Shown: in pieces, positions 34,918 through 43,291 of the stretch
Numbering within the stretch: position 1 is the first letter of the stretch
How the letters are laid out: each line of letters starts with the position of its first letter
Assembly: GCA_900318205.1 (NCBI GenBank)
Contig: ONJS01000012.1
Location: forward strand, 1 to 64,000
Length of the DNA: 64,000 bases
Direction: 5' to 3'
DNA from: an uncultured Prevotellaceae bacterium
GTDB taxonomy: Bacteria > Bacteroidota > Bacteroidia > Bacteroidales > Muribaculaceae
The notes under the pieces: generated by a model
Database searches by the model: none
What the model was told of the DNA's origin: nothing
What the model saw: only the letters and a program-made list of their open reading frames with translations
Program-made: the position numbers and the translations under genes

Positions 34918-35520
34918 CTAAAAGGAGCAGAAGAAGGAGACCAGGAAGGGGACGGAGAAATCGACAAGGAAACCGTGGAACAGCGATAGGATGACGAAGT
35001 CCTGACCGCTGGTGCGGGTGATGATAGGCAGGGTGGTGTCCATGGTTGTGGCACCGCCGCAGGAGATGGGCGAGAGAGGACCAAAGTATCTGACCAGCAG
35101 GGGCGCCCCTAACAGGGTAATGACTTCACGGATGATATTGGCAAGCAGGGCAACGGTGCCTAAATCGGGCCCGCGATACTGCGTGATGAGGATGCTCGAC
35201 AAGGAGTAGTAACCGAAGCCTGAGCCCACGGCGAGGCAGTCCGTCAAACTGCGCCCCGGCAGTCCCAGCGAAGCGATAGCAGTAGCGGCAAGCGTGCCGA
35301 CGATAGTCATCAACGGCAGCAGCATCAGCCGCTTGTCCAGCTTGGTAAATGATTTCAATAGCGTTGTGTTGTTGCCCACCGTGACGCCGACGCAGAACAG
35401 CAGGGCGCACAGTGTCCAGAAACTCACGTTGCCATAAGCATTCAGGTCGGGCAACAAGTGCATCACGCCACAGATGATGCCCAGGATAAAAAAGCCGATG
35501 ATGATGAGGCTGCCCTTCAT
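34918..35520 (-). CDS. LysO-type lysine exporter, C-terminal half (separate gene)
   Basis: The 200-aa hydrophobic protein has about six membrane segments and the LysO signature regions ALLFCVGVTVGNN, GSGFGYYSLSSILITQ and GGATTMDTTLPII. In Proteobacteria LysO (YbjE) is one protein of about 300 aa; Bacteroidetes often encode it as two overlapping genes, as here. The N-terminal half is the gene just upstream (35517-35792) with an ATGA overlap. Together they would export lysine across the inner membrane; specificity is by family only. Confidence 0.88.
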   Translation of the reverse strand: MKGSLIIIGFFILGIICGVMHLLPDLNAYGNVSFWTLCALLFCVGVTVGNNTTLLKSFTKLDKRLMLLPLMTIVGTLAATAIASLGLPGRSLTDCLAVGSGFGYYSLSSILITQYRGPDLGTVALLANIIREVITLLGAPLLVRYFGPLSPISCGGATTMDTTLPIITRTSGQDFVILSLFHGFLVDFSVPFLVSFFCSF

Positions 35521-35792
35521 GGCTTACCTCCTTTCTTGTTCACCCATCGCCATAATGCCCAGGAGAAAAATACCGTGCCAACGATACCCGTCAAGGACAG
35601 CCACAGTGCTTCAATACCCAAGTCACGGATGCCGCCCACGACCTGCGGATTGCTGCCCACTTCAATGCCCAAGAAGAAGAGCAGCAGCCAGATGAGCACC
35701 GTTACCGCATGAGGCACCACCTTGAGCCGCCGCTTTCTCAACAGGAAACCGACAGCCATTCCGCTCAGCATGATGGCAACAATCTTCAACAT
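35517..35792 (-). CDS. LysO-type lysine exporter, N-terminal half (separate gene)
   Basis: The 91-aa protein has three membrane segments with the family motif LLLFFLGIEVGSNPQVV. It overlaps the downstream half gene by four bases (ATGA), which implies coupled translation in a 1:1 ratio. Alone it is too short to be a transporter. Confidence 0.86.
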   Translation of the reverse strand: MLKIVAIMLSGMAVGFLLRKRRLKVVPHAVTVLIWLLLFFLGIEVGSNPQVVGGIRDLGIEALWLSLTGIVGTVFFSWALWRWVNKKGGKP

Positions 35793-35847
35793 AAGACTGC
35801 AAAGATAAGCTTTTTCCCGTTTTATAATCTAGTGTTTACGATTCAAA

Positions 35848-35879
35848 GTTGGTGGTTATTTGGAAATGATGTAATTTTG
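35848..35879 (+). promoter_or_regulatory. Bacteroidetes-type promoter of the lipoprotein/M6 protease unit
   Basis: GTTG (35848-35851) and TAATTTTG (35872-35879) are 20 nt apart; the ATG at 35905 follows 25 nt later. Confidence 0.75.
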
Positions 35880-35904
35880 CGGGAAAACTTAAGGCTTATT
35901 GAAT

Positions 35905-36504
35905 ATGAAAAAAGTGATTTTATCTTTGGTGGCATTGGTAGTGATGCTTGCTGCTTGCCAGTCGAACGGCAGTCAACAGGCTGCTGAGTCTCATAAGACA
36001 ACGGTATCGGGACAACTGACGGCGACTGAGGTGCAGAACAGGGTTCGCGACATTTACAGTGCTGTGTTCAAGGTGTATAACGAGGAGGACTCGTTGCGCA
36101 ACCTGGACATCCAGATGGAGAATGGCGTGTTTGAGAACAGCGCCCGGTTCAACAAGGATTACTGCAGCAAGGAGTGGAACCTCTTGCTCGCCAAGGTTAA
36201 TGAGATTGACAGTTTGAACCATGAAGGTGAGTTGGGATTCTGGGAATTTGACTACTGGATTATGGGACAGGACTGGCACAATCTGTCAATCAGCGACATC
36301 GAGGTGCAGAACGTGGCAGAGAACGAGGCTACCGTGCAGTTGAAGTTGCACAACTTCGATTCTGTCCAGACTGTGGACCTGATGCTGGTTAAAGAGGACG
36401 GCTCGTGGAAAATCGATGACTTCAAGCAGGCCGATGGTGATATGGACCTAAAACTGTCGATGCAGCAATATATTGAGGAAGAAACTGCAAAGACTAAAAA
36501 ATGA
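35905..36504 (+). CDS. DUF3828-like lipoprotein
   Basis: The 199-aa protein has a lipobox (MKKVILSLVALVVMLAAC). The mature part matches the DUF3828 pattern: a helix (VRDIYSAVFKVYNEEDSL), ARFNKDYCSKEWNLLLAKV, FDYWIMGQDW and a beta hairpin ending VKEDGSWKIDDF. The frame also opens at a TTG at 35899; the ATG at 35905 gives a normal lipoprotein signal and fits the promoter. Its stop overlaps the ATG of the M6 protease (ATGA), so the two are translated together. Function unknown. Confidence 0.8.
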   Translation: MKKVILSLVALVVMLAACQSNGSQQAAESHKTTVSGQLTATEVQNRVRDIYSAVFKVYNEEDSLRNLDIQMENGVFENSARFNKDYCSKEWNLLLAKVNEIDSLNHEGELGFWEFDYWIMGQDWHNLSISDIEVQNVAENEATVQLKLHNFDSVQTVDLMLVKEDGSWKIDDFKQADGDMDLKLSMQQYIEEETAKTKK

Positions 36505-38219
36505 TTATGAAAAGAGTATTTTTCACGATAGTGGCCGCGATGTGTTGTGTGGCGATGATGGCGGCACCTGCCAAGCCAGAGCCGTTCACCCACGTCCAGA
36601 GTGACGGCACCACGGTGACGCTGATGATGGTCGGTGGAGAATTCAACCACTCGCTGATGACGCTTGACGGCTTGACTGTGGGTCGTGACACGAACGGCAA
36701 CTACTGTTACAAGGCAGCCGGCTCGCTGAGCGACGTGCTGGCCCATGATGCAGGCCATCGTGGCATTGAGGAGACGGCATTTATCAGCGCCTATCGTAGC
36801 CAGATGACGCTGGGTGCCGGAAGAAGCCGCTTGCCGCGCCGTGAGGAGGAAAATCCCACGCCACAGGTTCCCACGCTGGGCTCTCCCCGCATTCCCATCA
36901 TCCTGGTCAACTACACCGACATACAGTTTGTTGACGAGAATCCTGTCAATACGTTCGAGAACCAGTTCAACTTGATGGAATACAGCTGCCTGCATTACTT
37001 TGAGTCGCAGTCTCGCAGCAAGTTCTCGCCGCGGTTTGACATCCTGGGGCCAGTCAACCTGCCCCAAAACCGTGCTTTCTATGGCGCTAACAAGTATGTC
37101 TATGGCCAGGAAGTTGATACCCAGTTGGGAACGATGATCTATGACGCCTGCACGGGATTGCCCGATGTCGATTTTTCGAACTATGACAACGATGACGACG
37201 GCTATGTCGATGTGGTGGTCGTACTCTTTGCCGGCGTGGGCGAGGCCCAGGCTTGGCGCACAGTCCCCGAGAGCGTGTGGCCTTGCCAGTGGGACATGCA
37301 GGAATCCCTGGACTGGGGCTGCAGCACGGTGGGCCCGTTCGAACTCAATGGCGTGACGATTGACAAGTATGCCGTGTTCAACGAGTTGGAAGGCAACAAC
37401 AACTACAGCACTACCATCGATGGCGTGGGTACCTTCTGCCACGAGTTTGGCCATTGTCTGGGACTTCCCGATTTCTATTCCACCGTTGGTGGCGGCATCT
37501 ATGGCATGAATGCCTGGGACATCATGGACGTGGGCTGCTACTTGGACAATGCTCACCGTCCCTGTGGCTATACCTCCTATGAGCGTCATTTCATGGGTTG
37601 GATGGACCTCATCGAACCCGAGGAGAATACGCAATACTTTATGCTGCCGCTCAATACCGACGATGGCACCGCCGTCAAGGTGACCAACGACGCCAACCCC
37701 GATGAATACTATCTGCTGGATTATCGTGTCAAGACAGATTGGGACGAGTTCCTGCCCGCTGAGGGCATCATGATCCTGCATGTCGATTATGACAAGACGG
37801 CATGGGACGAAAATACGCCCAACAATGATCGTAACCATCCCCGAATGTCGCTTATTCCCGCCGACAACGCCCTGTCAAGTTATAGCAACAGGAATGACTT
37901 GTGGCCTCAGGGTGATCTCGACTCGTTGACCAACAATTCCACACCTCCTGCCATGGTCTATACGGGCGGATTTATGAACAAACCCATCACCGGCATGACC
38001 GTAGCCGATGGCGTAGCCAGTTTCTGGTACATGAAGTCCAACGTCAACCCCTATGACGTGAACCGTGACGGTGAGGTGAATATAGCCGACATCAATGCCG
38101 TCATCGACCACATCCTCTCGGGTGACAGTACAGTGTACCCGTTTGATGTCAATGGCGATCGTGAGGTCAATATCGCTGATGTCAATGACATTATCGGAGT
38201 AATCCTAAATGGCCTGTAG
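36501..38219 (+). CDS. Secreted M6-family metalloprotease with C-terminal dockerin
   Basis: The 572-aa protein has a signal peptide (MKRVFFTIVAAMCCVAMMAA), a propeptide, a region starting PRIPIILVNYTDIQF, and the zinc site HEFGHCLGLPDFY (H314, E315, H318) followed by GMNAWDIMDVG, the M6 (immune inhibitor A) layout. The C-terminus is a two-copy dockerin type I domain (DVNRDGEVNIADINAVIDHI and DVNGDREVNIADVNDIIGVI). It is probably secreted to degrade host or dietary protein. The large C10 protease with the same type of C-terminus follows but has its own promoter. Confidence 0.93.
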   Translation: MIMKRVFFTIVAAMCCVAMMAAPAKPEPFTHVQSDGTTVTLMMVGGEFNHSLMTLDGLTVGRDTNGNYCYKAAGSLSDVLAHDAGHRGIEETAFISAYRSQMTLGAGRSRLPRREEENPTPQVPTLGSPRIPIILVNYTDIQFVDENPVNTFENQFNLMEYSCLHYFESQSRSKFSPRFDILGPVNLPQNRAFYGANKYVYGQEVDTQLGTMIYDACTGLPDVDFSNYDNDDDGYVDVVVVLFAGVGEAQAWRTVPESVWPCQWDMQESLDWGCSTVGPFELNGVTIDKYAVFNELEGNNNYSTTIDGVGTFCHEFGHCLGLPDFYSTVGGGIYGMNAWDIMDVGCYLDNAHRPCGYTSYERHFMGWMDLIEPEENTQYFMLPLNTDDGTAVKVTNDANPDEYYLLDYRVKTDWDEFLPAEGIMILHVDYDKTAWDENTPNNDRNHPRMSLIPADNALSSYSNRNDLWPQGDLDSLTNNSTPPAMVYTGGFMNKPITGMTVADGVASFWYMKSNVNPYDVNRDGEVNIADINAVIDHILSGDSTVYPFDVNGDREVNIADVNDIIGVILNGL

Positions 38220-38331
38220 TTCCTGGGCCAGCGTCTCATTCTCTGAGTTGTTGTTTTTTCTGGATTATCAAGAAAGTCAATAGATACCAATCAGTGATTA
38301 ACTGATATATCATGGTATTTATTGAAAATAA

Positions 38332-38362
38332 TTGGTGATGTTTCATAATTATACTACCTTTG
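38332..38362 (+). promoter_or_regulatory. Bacteroidetes-type promoter of the C10 protease
   Basis: TTG (38332-38334) and TACCTTTG (38355-38362) are 20 nt apart. A leader of about 95 nt separates the element from the ATG at 38462. Confidence 0.75.
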
Positions 38363-38461
38363 ACCGCTCGTTGAAGGCAATGCTTATTGTCTGTGACAGA
38401 CATGTTTAATTGACCATTCGGATTCTTCCACTAATATCAACCTATTTAACTATCATTTGTA

Positions 38462-41400
38462 ATGAAATTTTTGTCTTATTTCAGATCATTGATGCTTGTG
38501 ATGCTTGCCATGACCGTAGCCGGCATGACAGCAGCCAATGTTGACAGTCGTGCTGCCCAGTCCAAGGCTGTCCAGTTCTTGAATGCTCAACCCGGAACCA
38601 GGTTCATGGCTTCGACAGCCAACGTGAAATTGGTTCACGCTGAGCAATCCTCGGTCAAGGCTCAGGCCTGTGATTTTTACGTATTCAATAAGGACGGTGG
38701 CGGTTTTGTCATTGTTGCAGGTGATGACCGTGCTGAGGAAATCCTGGGTTACGGTGACGGCACCCTTGACATGAACAACATTCCTGCCAACATGAGGTGG
38801 TGGCTTGGTCTGTATAAGGAACAGATTGAGTTCTTGATTGATAATCCGAAGTTGCAGGTTGAAAGACACAGCGAATTCTCAACGATGTTGAGGGCTTCTA
38901 TTGTTCAGCCTTTACTCACGTGTGAGTGGGACCAGGAGAGTCCCTATTGGAATCAATGCCCGTCTTATGGTGGCAGTACCTGTTTGACAGGTTGTGTTGC
39001 CACAGCGATGGCACAGGTGATGTATTACTGGAAATACCCTGCCCAGTTGCCCGCATTGCCTGCCTACACGACCCGTACACGCCGCATTCAGGTGAGTGCG
39101 CTTCCTGGAACCACGCTTGACTGGAACAGCATGACCGACACCTATAGCAACTCGTCCTCGACGGCTGCCAAGAATGCCGTTGCCACGCTGATGCGCTATT
39201 GCGGCCAGTCCTGCGAGATGGACTATGACAATGCCAACAATGGTGGCAGCGGTGCCTACAGCGATGACCAGCTCGTAGGCATGAAACTGTTCGGCTACAA
39301 CAGTGGCGCCACCTATGTCCAGCGCAACAATTATACCGATGCGCAGTGGACCGCCATGATGCTTGAGGACCTCCAGGCAGGTCGCCCCATCCTCTATGGT
39401 GGTGATGACGGCTATGCCGGCCACGCCTTTGTGGTGGACGGTTATGACGGAAGCAAGTATCACATCAATTGGGGCTGGAGTGGTGACGACAACGGTTACT
39501 TTGCCATCAGCTCATTTATGATTGACTCTTACTATGACTTCCGCAAGAATCAGGATATGCAGTATCAGCTTTATCCTGAGGGCAGTCTGCTCGAGACTTA
39601 TGCTCCCGTGATGGCCGAAGCCAGCAACGTGGGCAACACTTCGTTCAAGGCAACATGGACGGACCAGACGCCGAGCGAGAACGTAACGGACTACACATTA
39701 TATGTAATGCAGTATGATCCCAACTGCGTGGAACTGTTGAACGAGACCTTTGCCGGTATCACGGTATCTTCGGATGGTAGCGCCAACATCGCTAACTCGA
39801 TGGATAATTACAGTGACAATGCAGGATGGACGGGTTCCTACTTGTACCAGGGTGTCGGTGGCACTGTCAAGGTGGGTAGCAGTAACTATCCCGGTTCGCT
39901 CGTGACTCCTGCTCTGGATATGAGCGCCAGCAATGGCACCATCACCGTGAAGTTCAACGCCAATTATTACGGTAGCGATGCCAGCTCAGTAGTCGTTTCC
40001 TGTGGCAATGCAAGCCAGACCGTCGCATTGACCAGTACATCTGATGAATATGCCATTCTGCTTGAAGGCGTGAATGCTGCTGCAGGCCAGAATGTGACCT
40101 TTGCCTGCACGGCTAAGAAGAAACGCTTCTACATTGATAATGTTGTCATTACCACTGGCGATTCCCGCACTTCGCTCAAGGCTTTAGAGACCGGTGATGC
40201 CAGCAACCGTGTGATTACAGGTATTACTTCTAAGAACTATACCGTCAGCGGCTTGAACCAGGGTGGTTCCTACAGGTTCTATGTAGAGGCTAACTTTACC
40301 GATGGCACCTACAAGGCTTCCAATGTCAAGAACGTGACGCTTGAGGGTACTCCTGCTGCCACGCCCCAGATTGTTGTCAATCCCGAGGCTGTTACGATGA
40401 CTGCTAATGTGGGTGAGACCGCTACAGCTACCTTCAGTGTTCAGGGTACTGACCTGACGAGCGATGTTACCTTGACGCTGGGCGATGCCAATGGTGTTTA
40501 TAGCATCAATCCCACCACCATCACCAAATCGGCTGCCGAGAATGGCGCTACTGTCTCGGTGACCTACGCTCCCGTTGCCGTAGGCAACCATGAGGCCACT
40601 GTCACCCTGTCCAGCGAGGGCGCTAATCCTGTGGCCGTTGTCTTGAACGGCACTGCTGCCCTGCAGACCGTTGCTCCCGTGATGGCAGATGCCACCAATG
40701 TTACCAGCAACTCATTCACTGCAACCTGGACCGATGCCACCTCAGCAGCCAATGTGACTGACTACACGCTTTATGTCAACCGCGTTGGGGCTGCTCCAGC
40801 CATGTTCCAGGAGACCTTTGACAAGATTGATGTGACCACTGACGGAACTCGTGACCGTGCCGACAATCTTGATGATTACTGCGACAATGCCGGCTGGACG
40901 GGCTACGCCGTCTATGAGGCTGTCGGCGGCGGTGTCAAGTTGGGTAGCGGCACCAAGTTGGGCTACGTGACCACGCCTGCCCTTGACCTGACCAATTGTG
41001 GTGGCACCATCACTGTGAAGGTCAATGTCAAGTCATACGGCTCAGACAACACGTCAATCACGGTATCCTGCGGCGATGCAAGCCAGACCGTGGCTCTGAC
41101 CGCCGAGGCTGCCGATTATCCTGTCGTGCTCACTGGTGTGGATGCCGCTGCAGGTCAGCAGGTGACCATCTCCAGCGTGGCTGCCGGCAAGCGCTTCTAC
41201 ATTTATGATGTAGCCGTCTACGCAGGTGAAGGCGCATCAACCGATAGCCGTGTCATCACTGGTATCACTGCCAAGACTTACACTGTCGAAGGCCTGACCG
41301 AAGGTGAGACCTATGACTTCTATGTAGAAGCTAATTATACCGACGGTACCAAGGCTGCTTCTAACGTTGAGCAGGTAACCCTTGAGGCTGGAGTTCCTAC

Positions 41401-42679
41401 TCCCGTGCTGGTGGTGGACAATGAGACCATCGAGATGAATGCCGCCCTTCTTGAAACTGCTACCGCTACCATTGGTTTGCAGGCAAGTGACTTGTCAGGT
41501 AATGTGACTGTTACCTTGAACGATGAAACTGGTATGTTCTCTATTGATGCCGAGAGCATCAGCATTGCCGATGCCGAGGAAGGCGCCGCCATCACTGTTA
41601 CCTACGCTCCCACCGCCGCAGGTGAGCATACCGCAACTGTTACCTTTAGCAGCGAGGGCGCTGAGGATGTGACTGTCACCATCAACGGCACTTCTGCCAT
41701 TGAGACACACGCCCCCGAGATGCAACCTGCCGATGAGGAATATGTGGCTACGACTTCGTTCCGTGCCGATTGGCTGGATACCACCCCTGGGCAGTATGTT
41801 GCCAGCTATACCCTGTATGTCAACAAGAAGCAGGATGTCCCTGCTGGTGCTACCGTGCTGACCGAGACCTTCTTCAGCGAGGATCTTCCCAGCGGTGACA
41901 GCAACTATGACGAGGGCGAGAATGGCACGCTCGATGAGTGCTGTGACAATCCCGGCTGGACCGGTTACGGCGTTTACCAGGCTGCTAACCGCGGCTTGAA
42001 GTTGGGCTCAGGTACCAAGGTCGGAACCCTGACGACTCCAGCCCTTGACTTGACTAACTGTAGTGGCACCGTGACAGTCAAGTTCAACGCCATGAGCTAT
42101 GGCAACGACAACAGCTCTGTGATTGTTTCTTGTGGTGAGGTGGCTGATACTGTTGAACTGACTACCGAGGCTGCCGACTACACCGTTGTCTTGACAGGCG
42201 TTCCTGCCGAGGCTGACCAGCACGTGACTCTCTCGTGCATTGCAGCCAAGAAGCGCTTCTATCTCTATAGCGTGACTATCATCGCCGGTGAAGAGGCCAG
42301 CAGGGCCGTTAGCGAGACCGGAGATGCCGACAGCCGCGTTATCACCGGTATTACCGAGCAGTACTATGTGGTTGAGAACTTGACTCCTGGCGCTACCTAT
42401 AACTATTATGTTGAGGCAAACTACATCGACAGCACCAAGGCCGCCAGCAACATCGAGACCGTTACCCTGCTTGAGGAGCAAGGCCATGGTTATGAGTTGG
42501 GTGATGTGAATCACGATAGAAAAGTCTCTATCGCCGATGTTTCTGCATTGATTAGCTACTTGCTGTCGGGTTCGACCGATGGCGCTTGCGATATCTGTGC
42601 CAATGTCAACGGTGACGACAAGGTGTCGATTGCCGATGTGTCGGCACTCATCAGCAATTTGCTCAATAGCGGCAATTGA
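38462..42679 (+). CDS. Secreted C10-family (streptopain-like) cysteine protease with repeat modules and dockerin
   Basis: The 1405-aa protein has a signal peptide, an inhibitory propeptide (about 27-130) and a C10 peptidase domain with CLTGCVATAMAQV (catalytic Cys178) and GYAGHAFVVDGYDG (His321) then HINWGWSG. Three near-identical jelly-roll-like modules follow (about nt 39690-40160, 40765-41230, 41810-42290; marker DNAGWTG, GTITVKFNANYYGSD, KKRFYIDNV), separated by fibronectin-like motifs (TDYTLYV, GSYRFYVEANF) and two Ig-like repeats (nt 40365-40650, 41395-41700). It ends in a dockerin pair (DVNHDRKVSIADVSALISYL and NVNGDDKVSIADVSALISNL). The modules probably bind surface or host glycans; this is inferred. 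Confidence 0.93.
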   Translation: MKFLSYFRSLMLVMLAMTVAGMTAANVDSRAAQSKAVQFLNAQPGTRFMASTANVKLVHAEQSSVKAQACDFYVFNKDGGGFVIVAGDDRAEEILGYGDGTLDMNNIPANMRWWLGLYKEQIEFLIDNPKLQVERHSEFSTMLRASIVQPLLTCEWDQESPYWNQCPSYGGSTCLTGCVATAMAQVMYYWKYPAQLPALPAYTTRTRRIQVSALPGTTLDWNSMTDTYSNSSSTAAKNAVATLMRYCGQSCEMDYDNANNGGSGAYSDDQLVGMKLFGYNSGATYVQRNNYTDAQWTAMMLEDLQAGRPILYGGDDGYAGHAFVVDGYDGSKYHINWGWSGDDNGYFAISSFMIDSYYDFRKNQDMQYQLYPEGSLLETYAPVMAEASNVGNTSFKATWTDQTPSENVTDYTLYVMQYDPNCVELLNETFAGITVSSDGSANIANSMDNYSDNAGWTGSYLYQGVGGTVKVGSSNYPGSLVTPALDMSASNGTITVKFNANYYGSDASSVVVSCGNASQTVALTSTSDEYAILLEGVNAAAGQNVTFACTAKKKRFYIDNVVITTGDSRTSLKALETGDASNRVITGITSKNYTVSGLNQGGSYRFYVEANFTDGTYKASNVKNVTLEGTPAATPQIVVNPEAVTMTANVGETATATFSVQGTDLTSDVTLTLGDANGVYSINPTTITKSAAENGATVSVTYAPVAVGNHEATVTLSSEGANPVAVVLNGTAALQTVAPVMADATNVTSNSFTATWTDATSAANVTDYTLYVNRVGAAPAMFQETFDKIDVTTDGTRDRADNLDDYCDNAGWTGYAVYEAVGGGVKLGSGTKLGYVTTPALDLTNCGGTITVKVNVKSYGSDNTSITVSCGDASQTVALTAEAADYPVVLTGVDAAAGQQVTISSVAAGKRFYIYDVAVYAGEGASTDSRVITGITAKTYTVEGLTEGETYDFYVEANYTDGTKAASNVEQVTLEAGVPTPVLVVDNETIEMNAALLETATATIGLQASDLSGNVTVTLNDETGMFSIDAESISIADAEEGAAITVTYAPTAAGEHTATVTFSSEGAEDVTVTINGTSAIETHAPEMQPADEEYVATTSFRADWLDTTPGQYVASYTLYVNKKQDVPAGATVLTETFFSEDLPSGDSNYDEGENGTLDECCDNPGWTGYGVYQAANRGLKLGSGTKVGTLTTPALDLTNCSGTVTVKFNAMSYGNDNSSVIVSCGEVADTVELTTEAADYTVVLTGVPAEADQHVTLSCIAAKKRFYLYSVTIIAGEEASRAVSETGDADSRVITGITEQYYVVENLTPGATYNYYVEANYIDSTKAASNIETVTLLEEQGHGYELGDVNHDRKVSIADVSALISYLLSGSTDGACDICANVNGDDKVSIADVSALISNLLNSGN

Positions 42680-42711
42680 TGCAATAGGTTAAAGACTAAG
42701 CCTAAATAACA

Positions 42712-42751
42712 AGAGAGGGCTCACCATAAGAATCGGTGAGCCCTCTCTCGT
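42712..42751 (+). terminator. Intrinsic terminator of the C10 protease
   Basis: A perfect 14-bp stem, AGAGAGGGCTCACC (42712-42725) with GGTGAGCCCTCTCT (42735-42748), lies 33 nt after the stop codon. Confidence 0.85.
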
Positions 42752-42793
42752 TAATGGGTTGCCGGCCACGCCAAGGCGAGGCCCTACAGTTCT

Positions 42794-43210
42794 TTAATTG
42801 TCTGCCATTTCTTCAAGCCTGGCCAGGAAGGCGATGCGGCCGCCCTTGAGCAGGGCGATGGCACGCGGCACGATGTCGGCCATCTCGGGCGTGGTGTCGG
42901 CAAGGATTTCAAATGCCACCCACACGCTGGTGGATTTCTTCCCATCCTCGTTTTCCATCTCCATGGTGTAAAGTTTCACCACCTTGATGTTGCCGTTCAC
43001 ATCGTTCATGGCCTTGAGGATCATGTCCTCGTTGTCCTCGGTGACTTCAAAGATGGCGGGCATCATGAGCCTGAAGTACTGTTCGTCCTCGTCATCCTTG
43101 AAAAACAGGAAGTTGAAGCCTTCGGACTTGAAGGCGATGCCGAATTCCGTCTCATGGGGACGGAAACCTTCTTCGGCGAGAAAATCGAATATTAATTTTG
43201 TTAAGTTCAT
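42794..43210 (-). CDS. Small acidic protein, YbjN/chaperone-like fold suspected
   Basis: The 138-aa soluble acidic protein begins LTKLIFDFLAEEGFRPHETE and continues with alternating strands and helices (FGIAFKSEGFNFLFFKDDED; YFRLMMPAIFEVTEDNEDMI). The order alpha-beta-beta-beta-alpha resembles the YbjN/type III secretion chaperone fold. It is the last gene of the DUF1599-DoxX-kinase/AAA operon and lies one word-repeat spacer downstream of the kinase-AAA gene, so it may be an adaptor or chaperone for that protein; this is inference from position only. Confidence 0.7.
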   Translation of the reverse strand: MNLTKLIFDFLAEEGFRPHETEFGIAFKSEGFNFLFFKDDEDEQYFRLMMPAIFEVTEDNEDMILKAMNDVNGNIKVVKLYTMEMENEDGKKSTSVWVAFEILADTTPEMADIVPRAIALLKGGRIAFLARLEEMADN

Positions 43211-43211
43211 A

Positions 43212-43291
43212 TTTCAGTTTTTAGTTGTCAGTTGTCAGTTGTCAGTTGTCGTCTAACGTCTAGTGTCTAACGTCTAATGTCTAACGTCTAA
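43212..43291. repeat. Word-repeat spacer (GTTGTCAG and TCTAACG families)
   Basis: Tandem GTTGTCA words change at about 43247 to tandem GTCTAACGTCTAATG words. The array runs into the stop codon (TAG, 43288-43290) of the kinase-AAA gene, so two unrelated word families are joined head to tail in one spacer. Confidence 0.85.

Noticed and set aside
36252-37838. A 528-codon minus-strand frame opposite the M6 protease
   Set aside because: The sense strand has a complete signal peptide, zinc motif and dockerin, and the antisense product has no recognisable feature.
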